A stretch of 64,000 bases of DNA from Prasinococcaceae sp. CCMP 1430. Lineage: Eukaryota > Prasinodermophyta > Palmophyllophyceae > Prasinococcales > Prasinococcaceae. Below, piece after piece: positions 9,883-20,364 of this stretch. Position 1 is the stretch's first letter, and every line of letters starts with the position of its first letter. The stretch covers positions 192,093 through 256,092 of the forward strand of contig RQSC01000007.1 in NCBI GenBank assembly GCA_013416795.1. Reading direction: 5' to 3'. A program made the translations under genes and the position numbers. The notes under the pieces were generated by a model. The model worked only from the letters and a program-made list of their open reading frames with translations, had not been told where the DNA came from and searched no databases.

Positions 9883-11538
9883 GGCGCGCGGCGCGCGCGT
9901 GCACCGCGCTCGTCCCGGTCCCGCGCGCGGCGGGCGCGGGCTCGCCGCATTCGCCAACGGGTGCCAACAGTCTCTCGAGCGGAGCTGCCTCGTCGATTCG
10001 CCGGCCGCGAGCGCTTTTTCGTCCCGGGCGCGATATGTGCGAACGCACGCGCCGCGCGAGGCGTCGGAAACTCTTTCGGAGGGTGGCGCCCCGCGCGTTG
10101 TGTTATCGCGGCGGGAGACGTTCGCGCGCGCGTTCCGCGGTTTGCGATGCGCGCGCGGGTGCGGAGGGATTCGATGGAAAAGCGCGCGTTTCTGGCCGGG
10201 AAAGCGTCGTTCCGTCTGATTTTCTCATGCGCATGCAGTATTATTATGCGCATTCGATGCGGTGTGTGATACGGTCGAGAGGAAGGGGAAAAAAAAAAAC
10301 GGCGGGCGGCGCCCGCGTCTTCCCAGCCAGCCCGCCTCCCACCCGTCGCACCGCAGCCTCTTGCCGACCCCCTCGTGCCCACGCGCGACACGCACCGTGC
10401 GCGCTGTGCGCCCAGCCTCTCCCCTCCTCCTCCCCGCAACACACTCACACACACGTTGCACACGTGTTTTTCCCCCCCTGCTGCGCGCGCGGAAAATGGC
10501 AGCAGCCGGCGAGCGGCTCCCTGCCGGGCGGCCGCCGCCGCGCGCCCCCGCCTCCTGCCGTTGCACGCGCAGGGAAGGCGAGGACCTCGATCCAGATGCT
10601 CGAGTCGTTCCCTGTTCCAACACCCCTCTCCGCACCCACGCGCGCTCGCTCCTGCGGCGCGCACGCGGCGCGCGCCACACGCACGCCGTGTGCTGCCGCG
10701 TCGCGCGTCGTGGCGCGGAGCCGCCGCCGCTGCGCCTATTCCCCCCCCGCCACACAGGGACACCACTTTTTTCTTCTCTTTTTGGGGTGCGCCACACGTG
10801 CTATTTGATGTGGGCTGGAGGGAGCCGCGTCGGGGCACCGCCCGTTGCACTCGCACGCAATGGCATCGGTTTTGAAATCAGTCTCGAGGTCGTCCGCGAT
10901 GGTTTTTGACCTCGAGCCGTTCCCCGAGCGCGCCGCGCGCGCCGCATCCGGCCGGGAGGTGCGCGGGCGGACGTTTCAAACGCCCCATCGGAGGGGGGCG
11001 TTCGACAACAACGACCCCCCCTCCGAAGTGATTGGGGGCCCCGCTATCGAGGGTCTACAAAACCCGAATGCCGGTATGCCGGCCCGGCAGGCGCGGGCGC
11101 CGCGCCGCCTCGTGGGGGCGGGGCAGGGCGGAGCGGAGCGGAGGAGGGTGCACAGGCGGTCGACAGGCGGAACTGTCGCCGGTGGGATGGTCGCACGCGC
11201 AGTGAGGCGGCCGTGCTGATGCGCCACTCGCGCAAGCGTGCGCGCACGAGGCGCGCCGCTGAGCCGCAGGGCGCTTGTTTCGTCGGGCTCGCGACCGTCC
11301 GCTGGGCGCGGGGCGAGCGGGCCCTGCATCCGCTAACGCAAGGAGCGGTAGCGGGTGCGTGGGGTGACGGAGGCGCCCGCACATCGCAGCTGCGCCTCGG
11401 CGATCCGGGGCGAGCGCCCGTAGGGCGCACTGCACACGCAAGGCAGTGCGCAAGCCAAGAGCAGACGCACGACGACACCTCACGCGCACGCGCGCGTGCT
11501 CCTGGCTGGGCGTGGGCGTACGCACCTCCGTCGCCGCA
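9883..11538. other. Divergent promoter region between kinesin-9 and BBS7
   Basis: About 1.65 kb separate two divergently transcribed cilium genes. It is strongly CpG-rich with an A10 run near 10289-10298 and a T/C-rich stretch near 10760-10790. Long ORFs here on both strands are low-complexity Arg/Ala/Pro readings with no domain. One ORF with more normal composition (10860-11219) is listed separately. A shared bidirectional control region is possible but no specific site was identified. Confidence 0.4.
10860..11219 (+). CDS. Hypothetical ORF upstream of BBS7
   Basis: An ATG-initiated frame of 119 codons. The first 75 residues have ordinary composition (acidic, Asn/Pro-containing, e.g. DNNDPPSEVIGG), and then the reading becomes Arg/Gly-rich, which suggests that any real exon ends before about 11090. 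No family is recognised. It could be a first exon of a small gene, part of a BBS7 5' UTR, or chance. Confidence 0.2.
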   Translation: MASVLKSVSRSSAMVFDLEPFPERAARAASGREVRGRTFQTPHRRGAFDNNDPPSEVIGGPAIEGLQNPNAGMPARQARAPRRLVGAGQGGAERRRVHRRSTGGTVAGGMVARAVRRPC

Positions 11539-14487
11539 ATGGAGCTCGACCTCAGGCGACATGACCTGATGCAGATGAGCAGCATGGGGCGCCATTGCAT
11601 GCGCATCGCGCCACCAGGCAAGAAGGCTACGCAGAAGATCGCCGCCGGGGACTCGACAGGCGTCGTGCACGTCTTCAGCATGAAGAAGTGGCAAGTCACC
11701 TCCACCTTCAGAGGCGTCCCCAACGGCACGCCGGTGTCTTGCCTCGCCTTTGGCCGCGGGAAGCAGGGTGAAGTCACCGACAAAATTTTCTACTCACAGG
11801 TGCGTTGCGCAGGCGGTCGCCCCGATGGCCAGCCCGCTCTCCCTCCTGTGCCTGCGCGTGCCCCTCTCCTTGCGAGGGCTGCGGGATGCTGACGATGCGC
11901 CCGCTCCGCCCGTCTGCGCCCGCGCATGCACCACCCTCGCAGGGCACCTTGCTGCGCGGCGTGACCAAAAAGGAAAGGCCTTTTTCCGCTTCGAAACCGG
12001 CTTGACCGAGCCCGTGACGCGATTCGCCGTGCACGCGCTCGACATTGACGCCTTGGCTTCGCACACATTAGCGCACTACAAAGAATGCAAAGACGGGTGG
12101 TCGTACACGTGCGAGGTGCGACAGCGAATGTGCGAATTCGTGCACCGCAATCGACTGCCCCTGGGACTGACGTGCACATGCAAACGGGCACGCCCCCGTG
12201 CCACGACCCCCAACCCTCCGGCCCGCGCGGTCGCCCGCACTCTCGTTCGCAGGATCGCGTCGAGGATTTCCACTCGTTCTCGCTGGGCAGCGGCGATGCC
12301 ACCACGCACCTAACGGCACTCGCGTGCGCCGACAAGACCGTGCGCGTGTTGCGCCGCGATGACGAAGCGCAGCGTGACGCCGGGCGTGCGGAGAGCATCA
12401 GCGTGGGCATGCCTGTGAGTGCCATACAGTCGTACGTCGCCGACGCCCAGGCTGTGCGGGAGAAAGGGCACGCCGCGGATGGCGGTGGTGCGGCAGCGGG
12501 TGACAACGACGGGGGCACGTTATCCTCCGAAGCGGCGAGCGCCGCTATTGATGTCTTCTTGACAACCTCCGCAGCGAGCCGTCAGCTGCTCTACGGCACC
12601 GAAGGTGGGACCATCGGGCAGCTGATGGTCGGCTCTCGCACGACCGAGCGTGGTTGGACACTCCCGAGTGCGGCCGGCGTGCCCATCGACATGTGCACAG
12701 GCTACGACCTCACAGCAGATGGTGTGCCAGACATCGTAGTCGGTAGGGACAACGGCGCGGTTGAGGTGTATGGGTTCGAGCTGGGCGCGGAACCTACACT
12801 CATGCTACAGAAGAGCGTCGGTGAGGGCGTCACCGCGGTTGATGCGGGGACGTGCACGGCGTCATCGTCCATGGACGCCGTGATCTCCACCTATTCTGGA
12901 AAGATCGTCGCCTTCGCGCCCGTCGGCGCGGCCGACGACTCCGCCGCTGACTTTGAAGACACCGTTGCCAACACACACAACGCAGCACGCCGCCTGAGCC
13001 TTTTCCGCAAATCCTCGCGGTTGGCAGACGGCGCGAGTGGCGGTGGCGCCGACGGTGGCAGTGCTCCCGAGGCCGACGCTGCGAGCACCTCCGTCGCTGC
13101 GTCGCGCAGGGCGTTTGTGGGCGGCGGCGGCAAAGGCATGAATGGCAGCAGCAAACGCGTGGCCGCAGGCGACGCGACCGTCTCAGTTGGCGAAGGCGCA
13201 TCTGCGAGTGCGCGTATGCAATCGCTCGCGTTGAAAAGCGAGATAGCGACGCTCAAGAAGCGCGTGGCTGACAAGGAGGCCGTCTATGCCCAGCGTGGCG
13301 GCAAGGCCTTGGTGGGCCTAGGCGTGGGGCAGTTTCAAGTGAATGACCGCATGACAATGAACGACGACGCCACCTGCACGCTGGTAATCGAGACACCCAT
13401 GCCCATGGCCGCAGTAGCGCTTAAGGCCGATGTTGACGTCACGCTCGTCGAAGACAAGACTCAGCAGGTGAGAGCTGCGCGAGCGAGCGGCGTGGCCGTT
13501 CTTTGCATCCATGCTCCGCTGCTGACAGTTGCGCACGTGTACGTGCGCGCGCAGGCAATCGTGTCGTGCACTCCGTGCGATGCTGGGAGCCCGAATCACT
13601 TGCTGGCGACCTTTCGCATGCAGGATGCGCAAAGCCGCCTGCACTTGCGCCTACGCGTTGCCGAGGGAAAGGGCGGCACAATCTCTGCGCACGTCATCCC
13701 CCGTAGGCCACCCATGAACGGTGACATCTGCGTGTACAAGATCAAGCCACTCTGCCTGCACAGGCGTGCGCAGCACCTCGAGGCGGGGTTTGGTGACGCT
13801 GGTGAGAGCGGTGGTGGCGATGGCGACACCCCCCCCCTCCTATCGAGCGCGCCGCTCAACACCATGGTCGTGACAGGCAGCTTCAGCATGGCGCGGGTGC
13901 ACGCATGGGTGACGGAGGTGGTTCCCGAGGTGCCCGAGCGTGTCCCGGCGACTGAGACCGAGAAGGAGCTGGTGTTCGTGCACGGGATGCTGGGTACGCA
14001 CCTGGTGGTTCGCTACGGCGCGGGGCGCGCGAGCTTTGCAAGTGAGAGCGCGAGTGCTATTGCGCTCGCACGCGAGTGTGTGACAAGCGCCGCCACGCGC
14101 GCCGGCGAGCTGGTTGACATCAGATTCAAGCTTGATCCTGCGTCGATCGGCGCATGCCTCGAGCTCGTCGAGCCGCGCCTCGCCCAGCAGGCGGCGCTCG
14201 CCACCCGGGTCAATATGCTCGAGGCGTTGCGTGAGCTCACGCTAGGCGAGGACAGCATCGCATATCTCGACGCGGACCACAAAGACTCGCTCGCCGCCGC
14301 TGAAGAGCTGCAGGCGCACCATGCGAATGCAGGCCACGTACTGCGCTTCCTCAAGGACATCGTGCGCCGCCTCAACGCAGACTGGAACGTGCTGCGAGGC
14401 ACCAACCCGAAACACCGCGCTTCCGAGGTGGACCGCGCGCTCGAGAGACTCGACTTTGGCGAGCTCAGGGCAGCCATGCTCCGGTAG
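11539..14487 (+). CDS. BBS7: Bardet-Biedl syndrome 7 protein homologue (BBSome subunit), with apparent frameshift
   Basis: BBSome subunit that helps move membrane proteins in cilia. Proposed exons are 11539-11799, 11943-12115, 12253-13467 and 13555-14487. The N-terminal half is a beta propeller: exon 1 matches BBS7 (MELDLRRHD..., KIFYSQ). Exon 2 carries LLRGVTKK and GKAFFRFETGLTE, and exon 3 has the conserved VGRDNGAVEVYGFE. A coiled-coil hinge (SEIATLKKRVADKE) and a GAE-like region (ITTMVVTGSFS-type, seen as NTMVVTGSFSMARVHAW) follow, then a helical C terminus. In exon 2 the two matching halves lie in different frames, meeting at the A5 run 11967-11971. The exon is 173 nt, one short of a multiple of three; one more A would restore the family reading. 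Introns 1, 2 and 3 have GTGCGT, GTGCGA and GTGAGA donors. Intron 3 (87 nt) is stop-free and in frame. Confidence 0.88.
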
Positions 14488-14712
14488 ACAAACGCGCACG
14501 CGCACAGGTTGTGATCTTTGCCGTCCTTGGCACGCGCGCGTGCTTGCACACATAAGTGCCCGACCTGCGAGAATGAGGCCATGAGTGTGGCTCGCCGCGA
14601 GCGCCGGAGTAAAACTCGATGCATGCGTGGGAAGACGTGCGAGCGTCTGGCTTGACGGACAGCACGCAGGTGATGACGAAGGCAACGGCGCGAGCAGAGC
14701 GTCCATTCTATC

Positions 14713-14721
14713 GTACTGTAC
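14713..14721. promoter_or_regulatory. GTACNGTAC palindrome, copy 2
   Basis: GTACTGTAC, about 33 nt beyond the LRR stop, in the convergent gap with BBS7. Confidence 0.4.
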
Positions 14722-14722
14722 A

Positions 14723-14727
14723 TTACA
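14723..14727 (-). terminator. TGTAA polyadenylation signal, LRR gene
   Basis: Minus-strand TGTAA 27 nt after the LRR-protein stop codon, next to a GTACTGTAC palindrome at 14713-14721. Confidence 0.5.
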
Positions 14728-14753
14728 ACAGCTTTCTGTGCCGCTCACACGTC

Positions 14754-16291
14754 TCACGTCTGACCCGCGCCTGCGCTACCCGTCGGGCCCGGGCTCGGGC
14801 TGTCACTCTCTGCATCTGCTAGTGCCTTCTGCGCCGCCCGTCTCTGTTCCATCTGTTTCATCACTTGCTTGTAGTGCTCGTCCGCAACGTGCGTGTGCTC
14901 CAACGAAACAGCCACGATGCCCTGAGTGTGCCGCGCGGCCAATACACAGTGACGAACGAACGGCAGCCGCGCGTGTCAGCGCATATAGCTTGGTCACGCG
15001 CACGCGAGGGCGCACGCGTGCAGGTACATTGGCGGTCAAGCAGCTTTAAGCCCCTAGGACGGACCTTGTTCGTATCAACCATCTCAACTATGGCCATGCC
15101 CCCCTTTCGCCCGAGGTTGTTTTGGTCGAGTTCAATGTACGCCAGGCCTTCGTTCTTCTTGATGGCCTCGGCGAGCGCAAAGACACTCTCCGAAATGCCG
15201 TTGCAGCTAATGACGAGCTCAGCGAGAGTCGCATTCACGCTCATCGCGTCGGCGACGGCCACACCGCCGCGATCACCGATGCCGTTCCAACCCAGGTCTA
15301 GGGTTGCTAGCTGAGAGTGCGCGAGCGCGTATGAGATACACGTCAGCCACGCAAGTCCCGGATGCACGCCCGATTTGCACGCGTCCTCACGCATGCGTGA
15401 GCGCGCATGCAACGCGCGTATCGATGCACGCGAGCGTGCGCTCACCTTCGCATTTCGTTTGAGACCCTCCATGAGCGCCGCGGTTCCCTTAGCTCGCAGC
15501 GAGTTCCACCCAAGGTTGAGCTCGAGCAGTTCCGCGTTTGCCTCGAGCATGTCTCCGAGCACGGTGCCAGCTTTCTCGCCGAATGCATTGTAGCTCAGGT
15601 CAAGGTACGTGAGGCTTCGGTTGGTGGCAGCCGCGGCGGCGAGCACGGCTGCCTCGCTGTCACCGAGCTTGTTTCCGCGCAGATGTAGCGTCGAAAGCAC
15701 GCAGCTCGAGGTGGGCTGCAACATGCGCTCCAGTGCGCGGCAGCCACCGATGGCCACGCGGTTCTCACTCAAGTCAAGCTCCTCGACCGTGCGGCTCTCG
15801 CACAGCGCTGCTGCAAGAGCTTCGACACCTTCGGCGCCAATCGCGTTGTCGCCCAGGCGCAACGTGCGAACGCAGCGGTTGAGCCGCAGCCCTTCGGCCA
15901 GGGCCGCAGCCCCGCGGTATCCCAGCCCATAGTGCGTTACCTGCACCTCGTCTTGCTCCAAGTACTTCAGGATCTGCGACACAGGCACGATGCGCAGCTC
16001 CTCGCAGCGCTGCAGGTAAGCGAGCTTGCCGTGCTCGTCGCAGTCCTCCTGCAGGTCCTCCTCGCTGAGGTAGGCGTTGCCCATGCCATCGTCGCTCTCG
16101 TCCCCATGTGACGCGGGGCTGTCGTCGACCTCCAGAAACGATTTTAAGAGCGCGCGCCCCTCGGGACCGCGCGTCGTCGCAGGAGCAACGCCGCTGCCCG
16201 CCTTCGATTCATCAGCGCCGTTGGCGCCAGCGCCTCGGGCCAAATCGTTCTCGTCGTCGCTCAGCGACGGGGACGCGCTAGCAGCGGGCAT
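14754..16291 (-). CDS. Leucine-rich-repeat protein, ribonuclease-inhibitor-like (LRRC74-like)
   Basis: Predicted 419-aa protein with exons complement(15446..16291), (15065..15310) and (14754..14921), all phase 0. The first 70 residues are acidic/Ser-rich. From about residue 100 on there are repeats of roughly 28 residues of the type LxxLdLxxNxigxxGaxaLaxaL, e.g. 'VEELDLSENRVAIGGC' and 'LTYLDLSYNAFGEKAG'. This is the RNI-like LRR class found in LRRC74, NOD-type and flagella-associated proteins. The C terminus (about 50 aa) is a Gln/Lys/Arg-rich helix and a Ser/Pro tail. The 135-nt intron 15311-15445 has no stop and keeps frame, so its retention would insert 45 residues. The second intron starts with the weaker donor GTCCGT. 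Exact function is unknown; LRR proteins of this class act as protein-binding scaffolds. Confidence 0.8.
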
Positions 16292-16860
16292 CGCGACGGT
16301 GGACGCGCCCCGTGGCCCTTCGGCCTGTTGCCTGCCGCAACGGCAACTGGGGCCGCGCTCCTGTCAGCAACTGCGACCGCGGGCTCGTCGGCTCGCCCTC
16401 GCGCACGCCCCTGCGCGCTGCCCCGCGCCGCAGACGCGTATGTGGCGCCGCCGGTCCGACACCTCGCATCCCAGCTCTGCGCTTCCTCTTCTACCCTTCT
16501 CCTCTCCTCCCTCCCTCGCGTGAGCTCTTGTCACCTCGCGCTCCGGCCCGCTTCCGCCCCCCCCCCCTCCTCGGCCCGGCCGGCCGTCGGTTGCGCCTCG
16601 CGCGTTCCCCGACCGACGCCGTTTCCGGCGCCCCAATGTTTTCGAATCTTCGAAGATCTTCTGGGCGACAGGAGACCCCAAACATCGACCCTAAACACGG
16701 CGCTTGCTTGTGCGAATGACGAGCAGCGCGCGGTGCGTGCGTGCGCACGGCGGCTGGTCCGAAGGCCAGCGGCAGCGGCGGCGGCACAGCGCGCGCGGGG
16801 CGCGCGCGCCAGCGGCGGCAGGGATCGAGAGGCGACGGTGTTGCGCGCGCAGGAGGTGCG
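16292..16860. other. Divergent intergenic region, LRR protein / CDK5RAP3
   Basis: About 570 nt between two divergent starts. There is a C9-10 run near 16559-16568 and a CCCTAAA near 16689. ORFs here are low-complexity. No gene was recognised. Confidence 0.45.
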
Positions 16861-18822
16861 ATGGAGACCTTGTCGAGCGGCATGGGGCGGCCGGATGCCG
16901 ACCCGCTGCCCATCGACGTGCAGCACTCGGCCATCGCCAAGTGGATCGTCGACCGGCGAAAGATGCCGGCCGACTGGCGCAAGCGCCTCGCGGTGCTGCA
17001 GGCCAAGGCGGCAGACGCCGCCGAGCGCATGCCCGAGGGCGCTCGCACGCGTGCGGGAGTCGGGGCCAGGGGTTCAGACTCGGGCGCCGCCGCGACGTTC
17101 AACCTCGCGCGCGTCAAGCGCTGCCTCGAGGCGGTCGAGGCTGAGGAAGGGGGCGGCGCGGGCGGTGGCGTGCTGGGCGTGCTGGGGGTAGGCGGCCCTC
17201 GACGCGAGTGGGCCGCGCTCGTGCGCGCGTGGGAGAAGAACTGCCTGCACCTGGGCGAGGCAGCGACGGAGATCGTGGAGCTCGTCGACTACCAGGCTCC
17301 CTTCCACGAGAAAGAGCGTGACACGGCGCGCCAGGCGACCGCCGACGCCGACAGGCGCGAGGCAGAGATCGAGCGGCAGATGGCGGAGCACGAAGCACAG
17401 CTCGCGCGCGTGTGCAGGGAGCACAACATCGCAGGCAAGAGGCCGCGTGAGGAGCTGCTCGCGGGGCTCGCGAACAAGCTCGGGCCAGCACTCGCAGCGG
17501 GCGCGGATGCCGCGCGCAGCGATGCCGTCGGCGCAGCCATCGATCTCTATGAGCAATGGGTAGAGTGGGCGCACCGCGGCGCCGACGAGGGCGCCTCCGC
17601 GGCGAATGCGGACACGCCTGTTGATGCCCCAGACGAGCTGCTGCCGGCACTGAGGGCTCTGCGTGCGGCAGAGACGCCACCAGACGGCAGGGAGCGCCCC
17701 GTAGACCTCACTCCTGACTACGTGCGAGCGCGCGGCAAAGCAGCGGGCGAAGCAGCCTCAGGGTGCGGCGGTGCAGGCGACGGCTCCCCACTCGCTGCTC
17801 TCGCTCCCGACGGTGCCATCGCACCAGCAGGTATCAACTGGGACGTGGACGTGAGTGAAAGTGGCGGTAATGGTGCCAGCGCGGGGGATGGCGCCCCCGT
17901 GGAGATCGACTGGGGGGTAGGTGACGTGACTCCCGCCGACGCCGACGCCCCGGAGGATGAGGGTGCGGCTGCTGTAGTCGACTGGGGGATATCGACGGAT
18001 AGCGCCGGAGCTGGAGCGGATGGAGGCGGTGATGACGGCGGCACGGAAATCGACTGGGACATCACCGTCGACGCAAGTGCTGAGAGCACGGCGACAGGCG
18101 CGGCGGACGGCGCAGCGCCTCCCACGATCGACTGGGACATCGACGTGAGGGAGGGTGGCGTCGGTGCTGAAAGCTCGCACGGTGGCGCGGAGACAGGCGC
18201 GATGGATATGATGGCTGGCATGATGGCGGCACTCGATGTGGACGGTGGTTCCGAGGCCGGCAGCCGGGAAGCGCCAAGTGACCTCGTCGCACCAGTGTGG
18301 GAGCGGCTGCTGCACAAGGACGGACGCGCAGCGGTGGTCAATGACCTGCTCGAGCTGGGCGCTTTTCTAAAGGTGCGGCAGGCGGAGATGAATGCCGCAA
18401 GTACGTCGAGCATCATGGCGTCGTCTCTCCATAGCATGCCCGACGCGGTGCGCGATGCGACAGTGGGCTCGGTGGGCGCGCTGGCGGAAAAGGTCTGCGC
18501 GGCGACCGCAGCCCTCACTGCTGGCGACGTGCGCGACCTGCTGCTGCTGCACTCGTCGGAGCGCGCGCTGGGCCGTGTCGCGGATGCGATCGAGCGCAGA
18601 CGTGCGCACGGAGCTCGCTTGCGCTCCACTCGCGAGGATGTTCGCGCGCGCCGGCAGCAGTCGCAGTCTTCAATGGCCGCGCACCACGCCAAGCTGTGCT
18701 CAATCGCCACGCGCGCCGCAGAGCTCAAGAGAAGCGTCGAGGCTGAGCTGTGTGCCATGTTCGCACCCACGCGGGTCAATGTGATCGGAAGCATCGCGTC
18801 AGTGGCAGCTTATGGGAGGTAA
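16861..18822 (+). CDS. CDK5RAP3: CDK5RAP3 / C53 homologue (UFM1 ligase-complex and ER-phagy adaptor)
   Basis: 653 aa in one exon. The start matches the family: PIDVQHSAIAKWIVDRRKMP-type opening followed by a long helical domain. Residues about 320-430 form a flexible acidic region with five short motifs built around a tryptophan: INWDV (~325), IDWGV (~348), VDWGI (~373), IDWDI (~397) and IDWDI (~423). In animals and plants such IDWG-type motifs in C53 bind UFM1 and ATG8/GABARAP. C53 with UFL1 and DDRGK1 forms the UFM1 E3 complex at the ER and responds to stalled ribosomes. The C-terminal third is again helical and coiled-coil. The role here is inferred from the family; five copies is more than I remember for human (about three). 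The gene converges on PSMB2 with a 93-nt gap. Confidence 0.9.
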   Translation: METLSSGMGRPDADPLPIDVQHSAIAKWIVDRRKMPADWRKRLAVLQAKAADAAERMPEGARTRAGVGARGSDSGAAATFNLARVKRCLEAVEAEEGGGAGGGVLGVLGVGGPRREWAALVRAWEKNCLHLGEAATEIVELVDYQAPFHEKERDTARQATADADRREAEIERQMAEHEAQLARVCREHNIAGKRPREELLAGLANKLGPALAAGADAARSDAVGAAIDLYEQWVEWAHRGADEGASAANADTPVDAPDELLPALRALRAAETPPDGRERPVDLTPDYVRARGKAAGEAASGCGGAGDGSPLAALAPDGAIAPAGINWDVDVSESGGNGASAGDGAPVEIDWGVGDVTPADADAPEDEGAAAVVDWGISTDSAGAGADGGGDDGGTEIDWDITVDASAESTATGAADGAAPPTIDWDIDVREGGVGAESSHGGAETGAMDMMAGMMAALDVDGGSEAGSREAPSDLVAPVWERLLHKDGRAAVVNDLLELGAFLKVRQAEMNAASTSSIMASSLHSMPDAVRDATVGSVGALAEKVCAATAALTAGDVRDLLLLHSSERALGRVADAIERRRAHGARLRSTREDVRARRQQSQSSMAAHHAKLCSIATRAAELKRSVEAELCAMFAPTRVNVIGSIASVAAYGR

Positions 18823-18866
18823 ATGCATCGCCGTAGTGCCACTGCAATGTGAGCTGCGTGCCGTTC

Positions 18867-18871
18867 TTACA
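18867..18871 (-). terminator. TGTAA polyadenylation signal, PSMB2
   Basis: Minus-strand TGTAA 45 nt beyond the proteasome subunit stop codon, within the 93-nt gap to the convergent CDK5RAP3 gene. Confidence 0.5.
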
Positions 18872-18915
18872 AAGGTGTGCTCTGCCATCCGCCTCCGAGA
18901 GCGCTTCCTGCGCAC

Positions 18916-19891
18916 TCAGTGGATGACCTTGCGCTCATCGCGATGGTGCAGCAACCTGGCCCCGTCCTTGTCCACGATCTTGTACACAAAGTTCGGCGGT
19001 GCCACCACCAGCCTGTTCCGCACCTGGTCCGCACACATATCCATGAGTCCGACGGCCTCATCAACCGTCATGTCTTCCCTGTAGTGCTTGTCCATGAGGG
19101 ACAGGCAGAAGTTCGACGCGAAGCCGTGCGCGCCGAACTTTGTCTTGTGCATCGCTGCGAGGTAGTCGAAGTAATACAGCTCCGGGCCGACGCCCTCATC
19201 GCATCCGGCCATGAGGATGTTCACCGTGTATGGGCCCTGGTGCGTGAGGTAAGGACAACGGACGAGCGTAGGGCCGGGGGATGGGGGAAGGGGTGGGTGG
19301 GTGGCGCGAGCAGGAGACAGCGCGTCAGCAGCGGATCGCCGAGGCTATCAGATCGCGGAGGCCTGCTTGGATGGCGCGCAGTCTTGCGCCGTGGTGCGCG
19401 TGCGGGACGATCTGTGCACAGAGATCTGTAGTGGCCCTTGGCGCAGGATCTGCCGGCGCGCGCGCACCTTGCGCAGCGCAGTCGCGAGCTCGCCACGCAG
19501 AAAGTTCGCTGAGGCGCGCGTGCTGAGCTTGACTCCGTTGCGGAACTTGTAAAGCGCCATGTTCTTGGCGATGTACTCCGTGAAGTTCGCCCTGCGCGCC
19601 ATGCGGCGCCGCCACCGTGTCAGCGCCGGCATGCGCACACCGCTTCGCCCCAGCTGTGCAGCATACCCAGCGCGCGCGCCGCCGCCGCCGCGCCATGCAT
19701 CGCCCGTCGGCTCCCTGCCCTCACCTGTCTCCTGTAACCCCCACGCACGCCAGCAGCTTGTTATCGTCCATCACGCTGATCTTGTCCTCATCGGTCTTCT
19801 GCACGATGATCGAGAACGTCTGCGTCTTGTCCGCAGCGAGGATGACAAAGTCCTTGAACTGCGCGCCGAACACGCACTCTGCTTGCGACAT
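18916..19891 (-). CDS. PSMB2: Proteasome subunit beta type 2 (beta-4/Pre1), non-catalytic
   Basis: Component of the beta ring of the 20S proteasome; 203 aa, matching the usual ~200. Exons are complement(19725..19891), (19468..19591) and (18916..19236), with the first junction splitting an Arg codon. The protein begins MSQAECVFG and goes on FVILAADKTQTFSI, close to the family's GI-G-Q-G-DFVLVA-D start. It has no cleaved propeptide and no N-terminal catalytic threonine, as expected for this subunit. Further matches are ANFTEYIAKNMALYKFRNG, NILMAGCDEGVGPELYYFDYLA and the C-terminal VYKIVDKDG. Introns are 133 and 231 nt with GTGAGG and GTGCGC donors. Confidence 0.94.
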
Positions 19892-20364
19892 GGCTGTCGC
19901 CGCTGCGCGCCGCGCGCCGCGGGCCTCCCTCCCCCCGGCAGCGCACCCGCCCGCGTCAAGTCTTACGCTCCCTCGCGCCTTCGCTTCGGGGCGTGCGTCG
20001 CTGGCAGCGCGCCGTGTGGTAGCAACCCCACTACCACCTGGTGCGCCCCGCGCGCGCGCGCGCTCACACGCGCGCGCCTGCGCACGGCACGGCGCGGCGC
20101 AAACCCAAACCCACACCATGCACCCGTCATGCCATTTTTGGATCGTTTACATCATCATACATTACGTTACAAACCCTTTTCCCAATGAACCTCTATCCAC
20201 ACGCAGCACATGATGGCGGCGAATGCGTTGCGCGTACGGTTCTGCCGCGCGCGTTTGAAGCAGATCCCGGCCGCCCGGGGGGTTATGATTAGGGTAGGGT
20301 TAGGCTGGGCTGGTGCTGCATAGTACGAGTCACTCTGTACTGCGGTGGGGCCGCGGCAGTGCCA

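Noticed and set aside
9883-9957. Longer kinesin-9 start at 9957
   Set aside because: Adds 25 Pro/Arg/Ala residues not seen in the family; the ATG at 9882 sits directly before the motor.
8674-10269. 531-codon plus-strand ORF opposite kinesin-9
   Set aside because: Antisense shadow of the kinesin motor exon; GC-rich codons leave the opposite strand free of stops. No family resemblance.
11805-12005. Alternative splice acceptor to explain the BBS7 frame change
   Set aside because: Any single acceptor puts all of exon 2 in one frame; the two matched halves need a shift inside the exon.
17718-18794. Minus-strand 358-codon ORF opposite CDK5RAP3
   Set aside because: Shadow of a well-supported coding exon on the plus strand.
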